Positions 8,996 to 17,957 of a stretch of 64,000 bases of DNA are shown here, one piece after another; the stretch's first letter is position 1; every line of letters starts with the position of its first letter. Position numbers and translations under genes: made by a program. The notes beneath the pieces are model-generated. The model worked only from the letters and a program-made list of their open reading frames with translations. It was not told the origin of the DNA and ran no database searches. The DNA is from Streptomyces sp. GESEQ-4 (GTDB taxonomy: Bacteria > Actinomycetota > Actinomycetes > Streptomycetales > Streptomycetaceae): positions 62,001-126,000 of the forward strand of contig NZ_JAFFSU010000019.1 in NCBI RefSeq assembly GCF_017948455.1. Reading direction: 5' to 3'.

Positions 8996-9565
8996 TCAGC
9001 GCCGCCCCCGCGCCCGCCGCGACACGACCGCGCGCAGCACGCGCCGCCCCTCCGTCGACACCTCCAGGGCATGGCGCAGACCGCTCGCGCCATGCCCGGC
9101 GAGCAGCTCCAGGACGGCGACCTGGCGGCGCAGTTCGGCGGCGACGAGCGGCGGCATGCCCTCCGTACGGCCCTCGCGGCGGGCGTCGAGCGAGTCGGCG
9201 TCGTCGGCGACGTCGAGGAGCCGGTGGATCTGCAGCGCGGCGACGGAGCAGGCGTCGGCCCACATCCGCGCCTCGGCGGCGGACCGGACGGCCGGGGCGG
9301 CGGCCAGCATGCGCCGGACGAGCAGCGCGGCCTCGTCCTCGACCTCCGCGTCGTCCATGACGTCCGCGATGCCCAGCTTCCCGCGCGCCTGCTCCAGCAG
9401 TTCGCCCCACGCGGCGCTGTCCCCGCCGTCCGCGAGGTTCCCCCACAGCGGCCGCAGCACCTCGTCGTCACCGCCCAGCAGCGGTACGCAGCGATCCAAA
9501 CAGGCCAACCCGCTGGCGGCCAGGCCGCGTTCGTCGGCCTGCGCGATCAGTTCCACCAGGCTCAT
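8996..9565 (-). CDS. Conserved hypothetical, helical cytoplasmic protein
   Basis: 189 residues, ATG start, all-helical in appearance: MSLVELIAQADERGLAASGL, LGGDDEVLRPLWGNLADGG, a central VEDEAALLVRRMLAAAP, then AELRRQVAVLELLAGHGAS and an Arg-rich end. No motif that I recognise as catalytic, no signal peptide and no membrane helix. It may be co-transcribed with the protein at 9652-10155, which lies 86 bp upstream on the same strand. Confidence 0.7.
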   Translation of the reverse strand: MSLVELIAQADERGLAASGLACLDRCVPLLGGDDEVLRPLWGNLADGGDSAAWGELLEQARGKLGIADVMDDAEVEDEAALLVRRMLAAAPAVRSAAEARMWADACSVAALQIHRLLDVADDADSLDARREGRTEGMPPLVAAELRRQVAVLELLAGHGASGLRHALEVSTEGRRVLRAVVSRRARGRR

Positions 9566-9651
9566 CCACGCCTCCCTCTGCGGGGCTTCGCGGGGCTCCC
9601 ACCTTTACGGAGCCCGCACTTCCCCTTACTGCGTGCGACGGCCCGGGAGTG

Positions 9652-10155
9652 TCACAGCGGGACGACGCCGAGCCGGTCGAGCATACGGAAGAATAGATTT
9701 TCGGCCAACGGATCGGCATCGGAGGTGAGAACGTCCAGCAACGGCCCGTCGGACACCTCGTGCCCGGCCTCCGCGGCCCAGGCGACGGCCCGCTCGGCGG
9801 CGTCACGCGGCTCGAGGAAGTAGTCCTCCAGCATGAGCCCCTCTTCGTCGGCGCCGAGGTACCCGGCCATCGCGCCCCGCGCGAGGCAGGTCGACCACGC
9901 CCCGCTCTCCGGCCCCGCCGCCTCGATGACGACACACTCGCTGTCCATGACGTATCCGAACAGCGCGGGCGCCCCGCTCTCCTGGGCCAGCGCGTTCATG
10001 CTCCCGACGTCGCCGTCCCCGCTCGGGTACTCCCACACCTGCCAGCCCCCGGGCGCGGACGCCCGTAAGCTCATCCCCTTCGCGCTGGACAGCGCCGCCA
10101 GCTCCTCGAGCGGCCGCTCGCTGCGCCCCACGACGAAGTACCCCCAGAAACCCAT
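9652..10155 (-). CDS. Conserved hypothetical protein (MGFWGYFVVGR family)
   Basis: 167 residues from ATG 10155, chosen because AGGAGGGGG lies just upstream; the frame stays open further 5' but reads as low-complexity. The N-terminus MGFWGYFVVGRSERPL, GGWQVWEYP, GSMNALAQESGAPALFGYVM and the C-terminal LLDVLTSDADPLAENLFFRML look like a compact alpha/beta domain. I know of no assigned function. No export signal. Confidence 0.75.
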   Translation of the reverse strand: MGFWGYFVVGRSERPLEELAALSSAKGMSLRASAPGGWQVWEYPSGDGDVGSMNALAQESGAPALFGYVMDSECVVIEAAGPESGAWSTCLARGAMAGYLGADEEGLMLEDYFLEPRDAAERAVAWAAEAGHEVSDGPLLDVLTSDADPLAENLFFRMLDRLGVVPL

Positions 10156-10276
10156 CCCGGCCCCCTCCTGGCTTCGGCTCACGCCGAAAACATCACAGTC
10201 GGCCGAATACATCACAGTCGTACGGGAGTTCGCAGCAGCACCGGACAATTCGAGCGTGTCCGCACAACTCCAGGCG

Positions 10277-11935
10277 TCAGTCCAGCCGCTCGGCCAACGC
10301 CTTGAACTCCGCCCAGGACAGCTGCGGCCGGCCCGGGTTCCACAGCTTCTGCACGGTCGCCGCCAGCGGCATCCGGATCCCGGCCGCGACCTGGTCCTGG
10401 GTCTGCGAGTCAGCGAGATCGCACCACACGGCGAAGGAGCCGCCGAGGATCTGGTCCTCGTACCGCACCGGAACCGCCTGCGTACCGCGCACCACCCGCG
10501 GCGTCCACTGCTCGTAGATCCGCTGCCCCGTCGGATAGACGAAGGTCTGCGGCTGCCCGAGGACGTAGTACAGGAACTCGTCGTTGTAGTTGACGAGGTC
10601 GCGCCCGGCGCTCAGATACTCCACCGGCAGCCGCGCCCCGATCTCCTTGCCCGTCCAGTAGGCGACCTGGAGATCCTCGGCCGCCTCGACGGACGTACCG
10701 GCGTAGAAGCCGTCGTTCCACGCCCGCATCGTCCGGTCGTGCGTACGGATCGTGTCGGCGCGGTCGTTGAGCCAGCCGGTGGCGAGGTCGGCGACGGTGG
10801 CGCCGGAGCCGTACGCCTCGGTCGCGGCGGAAGCCAGCTGCGGATAGGCGGCCTCGGGGTTGTCCGACGTCAGCGCCGCGTATTCGTCGCCGCCGAGATG
10901 CCAGTAGCCGCCGGGAAAGAGATCCGCGTACTCGTTCAACAGATCGTCGACGATGGTGCCGGCCTCGTCCTTGGAGATGTCGATCGCACCCCGCGGCGCC
11001 GCTCCCTGCGCGCTGCGCAGCTGCAGCTCGGGATGGGCGGCGATCACGGCACCGAGATGCCCCGGAGAGTCGATCTCGGGCACGACCGTCACATGCAGCC
11101 GCTCCGCCAGCTCGACGATCTTCTTCACCTGCGCCTTGGTCAGATGCTCCTTGGACACGATCTCCGGATGGCTGTCGGACTCGATCCGGAACCCCTGGTC
11201 GTCCGAGAAGTGCAGCCCCAGCTGGTTGAACTTCAGGTCCGCCAGCTCACGCACCCGGTCCTCGATCCAGCCGGCCGTGAAGTGCTTGCGGGCGATGTCG
11301 AGCATCAGCCCCCGCTGCGGCTTCGCCGGCTCATCGCGTACGACGCCCTCCGGCGCCGTACCGCCGCCGCGCACCGCCTGCTTGAGCGTCCGGGTGCCGT
11401 AGAACACGCCCGAGTCGGCGGGCCCGCTGATGTTCACCCGCCCGCCACGCACGGTCATGGCGTACGACTCCGGATCCGCGCCCTCGTCGTCGTTCAGCGC
11501 CAGCCGTACGTCCCCGGCGCGCACGTCGTCCTTCTCCCCCGCGTACGACAGCCCCAGCTCACCCGCGAGCAGCCGCCCCTCGTCGACGAGCTCCGCGTCG
11601 TTCACGACCACCCGGTGACCGCGCGCCGGCTTCCAGCCGGGCCCACGGGCGGGAGTGTGCGCGCGGACGGCGGGGATGGTGCGGGGCGTCTTCGACAGCG
11701 GGTAGGTGCGGCTCGGGCTGGGACGGGGACTGGGAGTCTCCGACGGGGCCGCCGCCGATGTCGTAGTGGTACCGGCTGCGGGAAGCCTGGAGGCCGAACC
11801 CTCCCCCGGCCCGCCCTCGTCCCCCGCGGCCGCCCAGATCCCGAGAGCCAGCCCGACCGCCACCACGGTCGCCGCCGCGACCAGCATCCGCCGCCTGTCC
11901 GTCCATGCCGAGATCCTGCGCCTGTGCTGACTCAC
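10277..11935 (-). CDS. Secreted or membrane-anchored beta-N-acetylhexosaminidase (GH20)
   Basis: 552 residues from GTG 11935; an ATG 33 bases upstream is an alternative. An Arg-rich N-terminus and one hydrophobic segment (LVAAATVVAVGLALGIW) act as signal or anchor, followed by a Thr/Ser/Pro linker. A GH20b-type domain precedes the GH20 barrel. The barrel shows LMLDIARKHFTAGWIEDRV, KFNQLGLHFSDDQGFRIES, VVPEIDSPGHLGAV and the catalytic pair in HLGGDEY (Asp350-Glu351). GH20 enzymes use substrate-assisted catalysis to remove terminal N-acetylglucosamine or GalNAc from chitin fragments or cell-wall glycans. The gene diverges from the UraD-like gene. Confidence 0.93.
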   Translation of the reverse strand: MSQHRRRISAWTDRRRMLVAAATVVAVGLALGIWAAAGDEGGPGEGSASRLPAAGTTTTSAAAPSETPSPRPSPSRTYPLSKTPRTIPAVRAHTPARGPGWKPARGHRVVVNDAELVDEGRLLAGELGLSYAGEKDDVRAGDVRLALNDDEGADPESYAMTVRGGRVNISGPADSGVFYGTRTLKQAVRGGGTAPEGVVRDEPAKPQRGLMLDIARKHFTAGWIEDRVRELADLKFNQLGLHFSDDQGFRIESDSHPEIVSKEHLTKAQVKKIVELAERLHVTVVPEIDSPGHLGAVIAAHPELQLRSAQGAAPRGAIDISKDEAGTIVDDLLNEYADLFPGGYWHLGGDEYAALTSDNPEAAYPQLASAATEAYGSGATVADLATGWLNDRADTIRTHDRTMRAWNDGFYAGTSVEAAEDLQVAYWTGKEIGARLPVEYLSAGRDLVNYNDEFLYYVLGQPQTFVYPTGQRIYEQWTPRVVRGTQAVPVRYEDQILGGSFAVWCDLADSQTQDQVAAGIRMPLAATVQKLWNPGRPQLSWAEFKALAERLD

Positions 11936-12032
11936 GGGCGCCAACCTAGGCCCTGAGCCGTGCGACATCCGTCCACCACGCGTTCCGAAACTCTCCCGTG
12001 CGGGTGAAATTCGGGCATCCGTCGGACACGTC

Positions 12033-12650
12033 ATGTCCGATCTCGATAACGTGGTGGCACATCTCTCACACCATCCCCTGCCGAATCACGTGACGCCCAC
12101 ACACCTCACTGGCCAAGTCGCCATACCCGAGCAGACCCGGGACACGTCTTCCCCACTGGACCACTTCAACACGGCCCCCCTGGAAGACGTCCTCCACACC
12201 CTTCTCACCTGCCTCCACAGCCCCCGCTGGGCCCACCGGGTAGCCGACCACCGCCCCTACCCGGACCTCGAGTCCCTCCTCGCCGCCGCCGACGAAGCGG
12301 CGTACGACCTGACAGCGGCGGACCTGGCAGCGGCCCTGGCAGCAGAAACGCTTCCTGAACTCCCCGACGGAACGTACTCGGCCGCTCACACCGCACTGCG
12401 TGCCGCACATGCCGCATACGAGGCACGATTCGGACACGCGTTCGTCATCTGTGTCGACCACCTGCCACCCAGCGAAGTCCTCGACCAGATCCTGGAGGGA
12501 ATCCGGTCACGATTGACAAACGATCCGGAAGAGGAACGAGTAGTGGCAGCAGAGGAACTCCGGAGACTGGCCAGGGGACGGTTGAGGGACGCCGTCAGGG
12601 GCGCGGGGAACTGCGCGACCAGCCCCCACACACCCGCACCCGGCACATAA
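12033..12650 (+). CDS. UraD-like (OHCU decarboxylase fold) protein lacking catalytic residues
   Basis: 205 residues from ATG 12033. From about residue 42 it follows the OHCU decarboxylase (UraD) pattern: PLDHFNTAPLEDVLHTLLTC, SPRWAHRVADHRPYPDLESL, YEARFGHAFVICVD, IRSRLTNDPEEERVVAAEEL. Active UraD has a conserved His-Pro in the segment after the first helices and a Glu-Gln in SxxEQ. Here these positions read AALAAETLPEL and YSAAHTAL, so both catalytic residues appear missing. It is probably not a uric-acid pathway enzyme. No other purine-catabolism gene is nearby. The last 16 residues are encoded by an intergenic-type repeat (12597-12624). Confidence 0.75.
   Translation: MSDLDNVVAHLSHHPLPNHVTPTHLTGQVAIPEQTRDTSSPLDHFNTAPLEDVLHTLLTCLHSPRWAHRVADHRPYPDLESLLAAADEAAYDLTAADLAAALAAETLPELPDGTYSAAHTALRAAHAAYEARFGHAFVICVDHLPPSEVLDQILEGIRSRLTNDPEEERVVAAEELRRLARGRLRDAVRGAGNCATSPHTPAPGT
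12597..12624 (+). repeat. 28-bp dispersed repeat, copy 1
   Basis: Identical over 28 bp to 44149-44176; it starts AGGGGCGCGGGG and ends GACCAGCC. It lies inside the 3' end of the UraD-like gene. Similarity seems to continue more loosely beyond it (CACCCGCA, CCCGGCACA) in both copies. Confidence 0.9.
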
Positions 12651-12689
12651 CCGCACACACCACCCCCAATAGCCCGTTCGCCTGCCACA

Positions 12690-12742
12690 TTGATCACATC
12701 AACGGGCCCGGCGTAAGCACCGCAGGCAACCGTCGCTACGAT
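12690..12742 (+). promoter_or_regulatory. Possible sdh promoter/operator region
   Basis: Upstream of sdhC there is a TTGAT-CAC-ATCAA dyad (12690-12702) and a TACGAT hexamer (12737-12742) that could serve as a -10 box. No convincing -35 hexamer is spaced correctly. Confidence 0.3.
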
Positions 12743-12829
12743 GCTGGGGGCCGGTGGACCGTACCCGGCCGGGCCCGACCGACCACACAAGCCGGCGCGG
12801 CCCCAATCCCCGCTCCCGGAGGAACTTCC

Positions 12830-13210
12830 GTGCCGGCTGGAACGCTGTACCGCGGCCGGGAAGGAATGTGGTCCTGGGTGGCTCATCGAGTCACCGGCGT
12901 CCTCATTTTCTTCTTCCTGTTCGTTCACGTGCTGGACACCGCTCTCGTCCGTGTCTCTCCCGAGGCCTACGACGACGTCGTGGCCACGTACAAGACGCCG
13001 CTCGTCGCGCTGCTGGAGTACGGCCTCGTCGCCGCCATCCTCTTCCACGCGCTCAACGGCCTGCGTGTCATCGCCGTCGACTTCTGGTCCAAGGGTCCGC
13101 GCTACCAGAAGCAGATGCTCTGGTCCGTCGTCGGCCTGTGGCTCGTACTGATGGTCGGGGCGATCTACCCCGTCCTCGGTCACGCCGCTCGTGAACTGTT
13201 CGGGAGCTGA
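12830..13210 (+). CDS. sdhC: Succinate dehydrogenase cytochrome b556 subunit
   Basis: 126 residues, GTG start with GGAGG 7 bases upstream. Three membrane helices: WVAHRVTGVLIFFFLFVHVL, LVALLEYGLVAAILFHALNG and MLWSVVGLWLVLMVGAIYPV. The first carries H-R-V-TG and a His (FVHVLD), and the second FHALNGLR, with candidate haem and quinone ligands. It anchors complex II in the cytoplasmic membrane together with SdhD. First gene of sdhCDAB; sdhD starts 5 bp after the stop. Confidence 0.95.
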   Translation: MPAGTLYRGREGMWSWVAHRVTGVLIFFFLFVHVLDTALVRVSPEAYDDVVATYKTPLVALLEYGLVAAILFHALNGLRVIAVDFWSKGPRYQKQMLWSVVGLWLVLMVGAIYPVLGHAARELFGS

Positions 13211-13215
13211 CGCGC

Positions 13216-13698
13216 ATGTCCACCACCGAAAAGACCGCCGCCGGTATCGGCCCCGTAGAGGGCGAGTCCCTCTACAGCGTCGACAACCCGGCGCCGCTGA
13301 TCGAAGCCCCGCGCAAGCGGACCAAGAAGACCCCGAAGTCCACGCGGGGCAACTTCGAGATGGCCGCCTGGCTGTTCATGCGCCTGTCCGGCGTGGTGCT
13401 GGTCGTCCTGGTCCTCGGCCACCTGCTGATCCAGCTCGTGCTGGACGGCGGCGTGTCGAAGATCGGCTTCGCCTTCGTGGCCGGCCGCTGGGCCAGCCCC
13501 TTCTGGCAGGTCTGGGACCTGCTGATGCTGTGGCTGGCGATGCTGCACGGCGCCAATGGCCTGCGCACGGTCATCAACGACTACGCGGAGCGCGCGAACA
13601 CCCGGCTGTGGCTGAAGGGCCTGCTCTACACCGCCACGGTGTTCACCATCCTGCTGGGCACGCTGGTGATCTTCACCTTCGACCCGAACATCCGCTAG
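13216..13698 (+). CDS. sdhD: Succinate dehydrogenase hydrophobic membrane anchor subunit
   Basis: 160 residues. A charged cytoplasmic N-terminus of about 45 residues ([13 protein letters not shown]) is followed by three membrane helices ([60 protein letters not shown]). GHLLIQ and [14 protein letters not shown] carry the His residues expected near haem b and quinone. It starts 5 bp after sdhC and is followed by sdhA after 19 bp. Confidence 0.95.
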   Translation: MSTTEKTAAGIGPVEGESLYSVDNPAPLIEAPRKRTKKTPKSTRGNFEMAAWLFMRLSGVVLVVLVLGHLLIQLVLDGGVSKIGFAFVAGRWASPFWQVWDLLMLWLAMLHGANGLRTVINDYAERANTRLWLKGLLYTATVFTILLGTLVIFTFDPNIR

Positions 13699-13717
13699 AT
13701 CCGGGGCTACGAGACCA

Positions 13718-15472
13718 ATGAAGATCCACAAGTACGACACAGTCATCGTCGGCGCGGGTGGCGCCGGCATGCGCGCCGCCATCGAGTCGACGAAGCGCAG
13801 CCGGACCGCGGTGCTGACCAAGCTCTACCCGACCCGCTCCCACACGGGCGCCGCGCAGGGCGGCATGGCCGCCGCGCTGGCCAACGTGGAGGAGGACAAC
13901 TGGGAGTGGCACACCTTCGACACGGTCAAGGGCGGTGACTACCTGGTCGACCAGGACGCCGCCGAGATCCTGGCGAAGGAGGCCATCGACTCGGTCCTCG
14001 ACCTGGAGAAGATGGGCCTGCCGTTCAACCGCACGCCGAACGGCACGATCGACCAGCGCCGCTTCGGCGGTCACAGCCGGAACCACGGCGAGGCCCCGGT
14101 CCGCCGCTCCTGCTACGCGGCCGACCGCACCGGCCACATGATCCTCCAGACGCTCTACCAGAACTGCGTGAAGGAGGGCGTGGAGTTCTACAACGAGTTC
14201 TACGTCCTCGACCAGCTGATCACCGAGGTCGACGGCGTGAAGCGGTCGGCCGGCGTCGTGGCGTACGAGCTGGCGACCGGCGAGATCCACGTCTTCCAGG
14301 CGAAGGCCGTGATCTACGCGTCCGGCGGCTGCGGCAAGTTCTTCAAGGTGACGTCGAACGCGCACACGCTGACGGGTGACGGCCAGGCGGCGGTCTACCG
14401 TCGCGGGCTGCCGCTGGAGGACATGGAGTTCTTCCAGTTCCACCCGACCGGCATCTGGCGCATGGGCATCCTGCTGACGGAGGGCGCCCGCGGTGAGGGC
14501 GGCATCCTCCGCAACAAGGACGGCGAGCGCTTCATGGAGAAGTACGCGCCGGTGATGAAGGACCTGGCGTCGCGTGACGTCGTATCGCGGTCGATCTACA
14601 CCGAGATCCGCGAGGGCCGCGGCTGCGGTCCCGAGGGCGACCACGTCTACCTGGACCTCACCCACCTCCCGCCGGAGCAGCTGGACGCCAAGCTGCCCGA
14701 CATCACCGAGTTCGCCCGCACCTACCTGGGCATCGAGCCGTACACGGACCCGATCCCGATCCAGCCCACCGCGCACTACGCGATGGGCGGCATCCCGACG
14801 AACGTCGAGGGTGAGGTGCTGGCCGACAACACGACGGTCGTCCCCGGCCTGTACGCCGCGGGCGAGGTCGCCTGCGTCTCCGTCCACGGCGCGAACCGCC
14901 TCGGCACCAACTCGCTGCTGGACATCAACGTGTTCGGCAAGCGGGCCGGCATCGCCGCCGCCGACTACTCGCAGACGGTCGGCCACGTCGAGCTGCCCGA
15001 GGACCCGGCTTCGCTGGTCGTCGAGCAGGTCGAGCATCTGCGCTCCTCCACCGGCACGGAGCGGGTGTCGACCCTGCGGCGCGAGCTGCAGGAGACCATG
15101 GACGCGAACGTCATGGTGTTCCGCACCGAGCAGACGATCAAGACGGCGGTCGAGAAGATCGCGGAGCTGCGCGAGCGCTACAAGAACGTCTCGATCCAGG
15201 ACAAGGGCAAGCGGTTCAACACGGACCTGCTGGAAGCCATCGAACTCGGCAACCTCCTGGACCTGGCCGAGGTCATGGCGGTCTCCGCCCTGGCCCGCAA
15301 GGAGTCCCGCGGCGGTCACTACCGCGAGGACTACCCGAACCGCGACGACGTCAACTTCATGCGCCACACCATGGCGTACCGCGAGGTGGGCGACGACGGC
15401 ACGGAGTCCATTCGTCTCGACTACAAGCCGGTCGTCCAGACCCGCTACCAGCCGATGGAGCGTAAGTACTGA
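13718..15472 (+). CDS. sdhA: Succinate dehydrogenase flavoprotein subunit
   Basis: 584 residues, the normal length for SdhA. The Rossmann motif is [13 protein letters not shown] (9-21), and SHTGAAQGG contains His42, the residue that takes covalent FAD. The substrate-site signature [12 protein letters not shown], then HPTGIW, and the capping residues in [10 protein letters not shown] are present. [19 protein letters not shown]-type FAD-binding sequence lies near residue 390. It oxidises succinate to fumarate on the cytoplasmic face and passes electrons to SdhB. Its TGA overlaps the ATG of sdhB by one base, giving coupled translation. Confidence 0.97.
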   Translation: MKIHKYDTVIVGAGGAGMRAAIESTKRSRTAVLTKLYPTRSHTGAAQGGMAAALANVEEDNWEWHTFDTVKGGDYLVDQDAAEILAKEAIDSVLDLEKMGLPFNRTPNGTIDQRRFGGHSRNHGEAPVRRSCYAADRTGHMILQTLYQNCVKEGVEFYNEFYVLDQLITEVDGVKRSAGVVAYELATGEIHVFQAKAVIYASGGCGKFFKVTSNAHTLTGDGQAAVYRRGLPLEDMEFFQFHPTGIWRMGILLTEGARGEGGILRNKDGERFMEKYAPVMKDLASRDVVSRSIYTEIREGRGCGPEGDHVYLDLTHLPPEQLDAKLPDITEFARTYLGIEPYTDPIPIQPTAHYAMGGIPTNVEGEVLADNTTVVPGLYAAGEVACVSVHGANRLGTNSLLDINVFGKRAGIAAADYSQTVGHVELPEDPASLVVEQVEHLRSSTGTERVSTLRRELQETMDANVMVFRTEQTIKTAVEKIAELRERYKNVSIQDKGKRFNTDLLEAIELGNLLDLAEVMAVSALARKESRGGHYREDYPNRDDVNFMRHTMAYREVGDDGTESIRLDYKPVVQTRYQPMERKY

Positions 15473-16251
15473 TGGCAACCCCGACCCTGGACAAGGCGGA
15501 CGCGGCCGGCACGCCTGAGCCCGGCTTCGCCGACTCCCCGTACATCACGGCCACCTTCCGCATCCGCCGCTTCAACTCCGAGGTCTCGGCGGAAGCGGCC
15601 TGGGAAGACTTCCAGGTGGAGATCGACCCGAAGGAGCGCGTCCTCGACGCCCTCCACAAGATCAAGTGGGAACTGGACGGCACGCTCACCTTCCGCCGCT
15701 CCTGCGCCCACGGCATCTGCGGCTCCGACGCGATGCGGATCAACGGCAAGAACCGGCTGGCCTGCAAGACCCTGATCAAGGACCTCAGCCCCGAGAAGCC
15801 GATCACGGTCGAGCCCATCAAGGGCCTGACGGTCCTCAAGGACCTGGTCGTCGACATGGAGCCGTTCTTCCAGGCCTACCGCGACGTCATGCCCTTCCTC
15901 ATCACGAAGGACACGAACGAGCCGACGCGCGAGCGCCTGCAGACCGCCGAGGACCGCGAACGCTTCGACGACACCACGAAGTGCATCCTCTGCGCCGCCT
16001 GCACCTCCTCCTGCCCGGTCTTCTGGAACGACGGCCAGTACTTCGGCCCGGCGGCGATCGTGAACGCCCACCGCTTCATCTTCGACTCGCGCGACGAAGC
16101 GGGCGAGCAACGCCTGGAGATCCTCAACGACAAGGACGGCGTCTGGCGCTGCCGCACGACCTTCAACTGCACGGACGCCTGCCCGCGCGGCATCGAGGTC
16201 ACGAAGGCGATCGCGGAGGTCAAGAAGGCGCTGATCACGCGCCGCTTCTGA
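15472..16251 (+). CDS. sdhB: Succinate dehydrogenase iron-sulfur subunit
   Basis: 259 residues. The ferredoxin-like N-terminal domain carries the [2Fe-2S] cysteines in SCAHGICGSDAM followed by LACKTL. The C-terminal domain carries two further clusters in CILCAACTSSCPV and CTDACPRGIEV. It links FAD in SdhA to haem and quinone in SdhC/D. Its start overlaps the sdhA stop (TGATG). It ends the operon and is followed by a strong hairpin. Confidence 0.97.
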   Translation: MATPTLDKADAAGTPEPGFADSPYITATFRIRRFNSEVSAEAAWEDFQVEIDPKERVLDALHKIKWELDGTLTFRRSCAHGICGSDAMRINGKNRLACKTLIKDLSPEKPITVEPIKGLTVLKDLVVDMEPFFQAYRDVMPFLITKDTNEPTRERLQTAEDRERFDDTTKCILCAACTSSCPVFWNDGQYFGPAAIVNAHRFIFDSRDEAGEQRLEILNDKDGVWRCRTTFNCTDACPRGIEVTKAIAEVKKALITRRF

Positions 16252-16270
16252 CCTTCTCCGCCTGACTTGA

Positions 16271-16304
16271 GGGCCCGGTTTCCGTCGCTTCGGGAACGGG
16301 GCCC
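16271..16304 (+). terminator. sdhCDAB terminator hairpin
   Basis: 14-base arms at 16271-16284 and 16291-16304 (12 of 14 pairs match, outer six GGGCCC perfect) with a six-base loop, 19 bp after the sdhB stop. Confidence 0.75.
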
Positions 16305-16384
16305 TCTGGCGTTGGGCGGTCAGTAGTGGCCGATTTCCGGATCCTCGTGCCGGGCATGTACGACAGAGGCGGCCGGGAGGACGC

Positions 16385-16867
16385 TCACGCGGCGACCCGC
16401 ACGCCGCTCCCGGCCGACGGCCCGACCTCACACCAGAGCAGCTTCCCACCCACGCCGAAGAGGCCGTCCCCGAGCAAACAGCCACCCCATGCGTCCGCGT
16501 AATGGCATACGAGGAACAGCCCGCGCCCGCCGACAGCCTCTGCCGGGACAGCAGCCAGAGTGCCCGGCCCCTTGTCGAACGGGGGAGGGATGTGAGGGTT
16601 GGTGTCCCAGACGCTCACCCGCAGACGGTTTCGGCCCACGCCGCGCAGACGGAGAGTCGCGGGACCGGCGGAGTGACGGTAGGCATTGGTGACGAGCTCC
16701 GAGGTCAACAGCTCGGCAGAGTCCAGTAGTTGAGTCATGCCGTGACCGGAGAGAACGGCATGGAGAGTGACACGGGCGATGCGCACGGCACGTGCGTCGT
16801 GGGGCAGTTGGAGGGCGTACGCCCAAGGTGGCGATGCTTCGCACGGCGACGGGGATACGGTGACCAT
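16385..16867 (-). CDS. ATP-binding protein, anti-sigma-regulator/HATPase_c type
   Basis: 160 residues. HATPase_c fold of the SpoIIAB/RsbW class: LPHDARAVRIARVTLHAVL, N-box ELVTNAYRHS, RVSVWDTNP and the G-box GGRGLFLVCHYADAWG. Such short ATPases in Streptomyces are often found beside XRE/DUF397 pairs, where they are thought to act as regulatory kinases or partner-switch proteins. Here it diverges from the XRE gene with about 230 bp between the starts, making the usual triad. Partner and substrate are unknown. Confidence 0.88.
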   Translation of the reverse strand: MVTVSPSPCEASPPWAYALQLPHDARAVRIARVTLHAVLSGHGMTQLLDSAELLTSELVTNAYRHSAGPATLRLRGVGRNRLRVSVWDTNPHIPPPFDKGPGTLAAVPAEAVGGRGLFLVCHYADAWGGCLLGDGLFGVGGKLLWCEVGPSAGSGVRVAA

Positions 16868-16971
16868 GAACGTCTCCTGCGGTGGGGGGGACTTGGTTCG
16901 CTCGACTCAGTTCGGCGGTGGCAATGCCGCGCGAGTGGTGCGGTGCGCTTCCGGCTTATGGGCTGGGCCAG

Positions 16972-16999
16972 TTGAGCGGTTCGGGACTCACCGTAGACT
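16972..16999 (+). promoter_or_regulatory. Candidate promoter of the XRE regulator gene
   Basis: TTGAGC (16972-16977) and TAGACT (16994-16999) are separated by 16 bases, a plausible sigma-70-type promoter. It would start transcription at about 17006, exactly where the inverted repeat begins. Confidence 0.45.
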
Positions 17000-17005
17000 G
17001 GCGAA

Positions 17006-17041
17006 GCTGAAGGTTTTGCAAGATCTAGCAAAGCCTTCAGC
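17006..17041 (+). promoter_or_regulatory. Operator-like inverted repeat before the XRE gene
   Basis: GCTGAAGGTTTTGC (17006-17019) and GCAAAGCCTTCAGC (17028-17041) form a 14-bp dyad with one mismatch around an eight-base centre. It lies in an AT-rich stretch 55 bp before the XRE start, at the predicted transcription start. Autorepression by the XRE protein is inferred; an mRNA leader hairpin is the alternative. Confidence 0.65.
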
Positions 17042-17095
17042 TATTTACTCCGTGTGGGTTACTGCCCGCGTCGGTGTACGGAACGGAGCGAGGGC

Positions 17096-17947
17096 ATGGC
17101 ACCAAGGAGCGCACCGTCGGCGCGCCGCCTCCGCATCGGCGTCGAATTGCGCCGAATGCGAGAGCGCGCCGGCATGACCGCCGCCGAGGCGGCCCGCGCC
17201 CTGGGCACCACGCAGGGACAGATGAGCAACATCGAGGCCAACCGCTTCGGCGTGAGCGCCGACCGCGTCCGCACCCTCGCCCACATCTACGGCTGCACCG
17301 ACCAGCCCCTGGTCGACGCCCTCGCCGACATGGCGGCCGACCGCACCCGCGGCTGGTGGGAGGAGTACCGCGACACCCTCCCGCCCCGGCTCCTCGACCT
17401 CGCCGAGATGGAGCACCACGCCGCTGCCCTGCGCGTGACCCAGGTCATCAACATCCCCGGCCTGCTCCAGACACCGGAACACGCCCGCGCGCTCTTCCGA
17501 GAGGCCGTCCCGGCCCTGCATCCGCACGAGATCGAGTACCGCATCTCCCACCGCATCAAGCGCCAGGCCATCCTCCACCGCGAACAGCCCACGCCGTACA
17601 CCGCGATCGTCCACGAGGCCGCCCTGCGCATGCAGTTCGGCGGCCGGGACGTGGCCAGGTCTCAGCTGAAGCATCTCGCCGAGGCGAGCGAGCAGTCCAA
17701 CATCACCCTCCGAGTGATCCCGTTCGACGGCACATCGTTCCCGACGACCGGCCATGGCGTGGACTACTTCCAGGGACCGGTACCGGCCCTCGACACCGTC
17801 GAGGTCGACGGCGCTCATGGCAGCCAACTCATCGATGCCGTAGGACAATTGGAGAAGTACCGAGTCGTCCTCGATCGGATGGAGGCGGTGACGCTGAAGC
17901 CCGCCGCTTCCCGGGACCTCATCCGCCGCATCGCCCAAGACATCTGA
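17096..17947 (+). CDS. XRE-family regulator with DUF5753 (Scr1 family)
   Basis: 283 residues from ATG 17096. N-terminal helix-turn-helix (about 10-65): LRRMRERAGMTAAEAARALG, TQGQMSNIEANRFGVS, RVRTLAHIYG. The rest is the DUF5753 ligand or partner domain, starting WWEEYRDTLPPRLLDLAEME and including VINIPGLLQTPEHARALFR and a FPTTGHGVDYFQGP strand. These regulators come with a downstream DUF397 gene (here 10 bp on) and an ATP-binding protein, as in the WhiJ/AbaA-like loci of Streptomyces that affect development and antibiotic production. It may also act on the adjacent toxin island, because a similar palindrome occurs there. Confidence 0.92.
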   Translation: MAPRSAPSARRLRIGVELRRMRERAGMTAAEAARALGTTQGQMSNIEANRFGVSADRVRTLAHIYGCTDQPLVDALADMAADRTRGWWEEYRDTLPPRLLDLAEMEHHAAALRVTQVINIPGLLQTPEHARALFREAVPALHPHEIEYRISHRIKRQAILHREQPTPYTAIVHEAALRMQFGGRDVARSQLKHLAEASEQSNITLRVIPFDGTSFPTTGHGVDYFQGPVPALDTVEVDGAHGSQLIDAVGQLEKYRVVLDRMEAVTLKPAASRDLIRRIAQDI

Positions 17948-17957
17948 AAGACGAGCC

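Noticed and set aside
13673-15478. A 601-codon open frame antisense to sdhA
   Set aside because: Mirror of the strongly conserved sdhA; composition is His/Arg/Val-rich without motifs.
16972-17041. Reading the 17006 dyad as a terminator of the divergent ATP-binding gene
   Set aside because: That gene is transcribed away from it, and the dyad is AT-rich and sits at a predicted transcription start, which fits an operator better.
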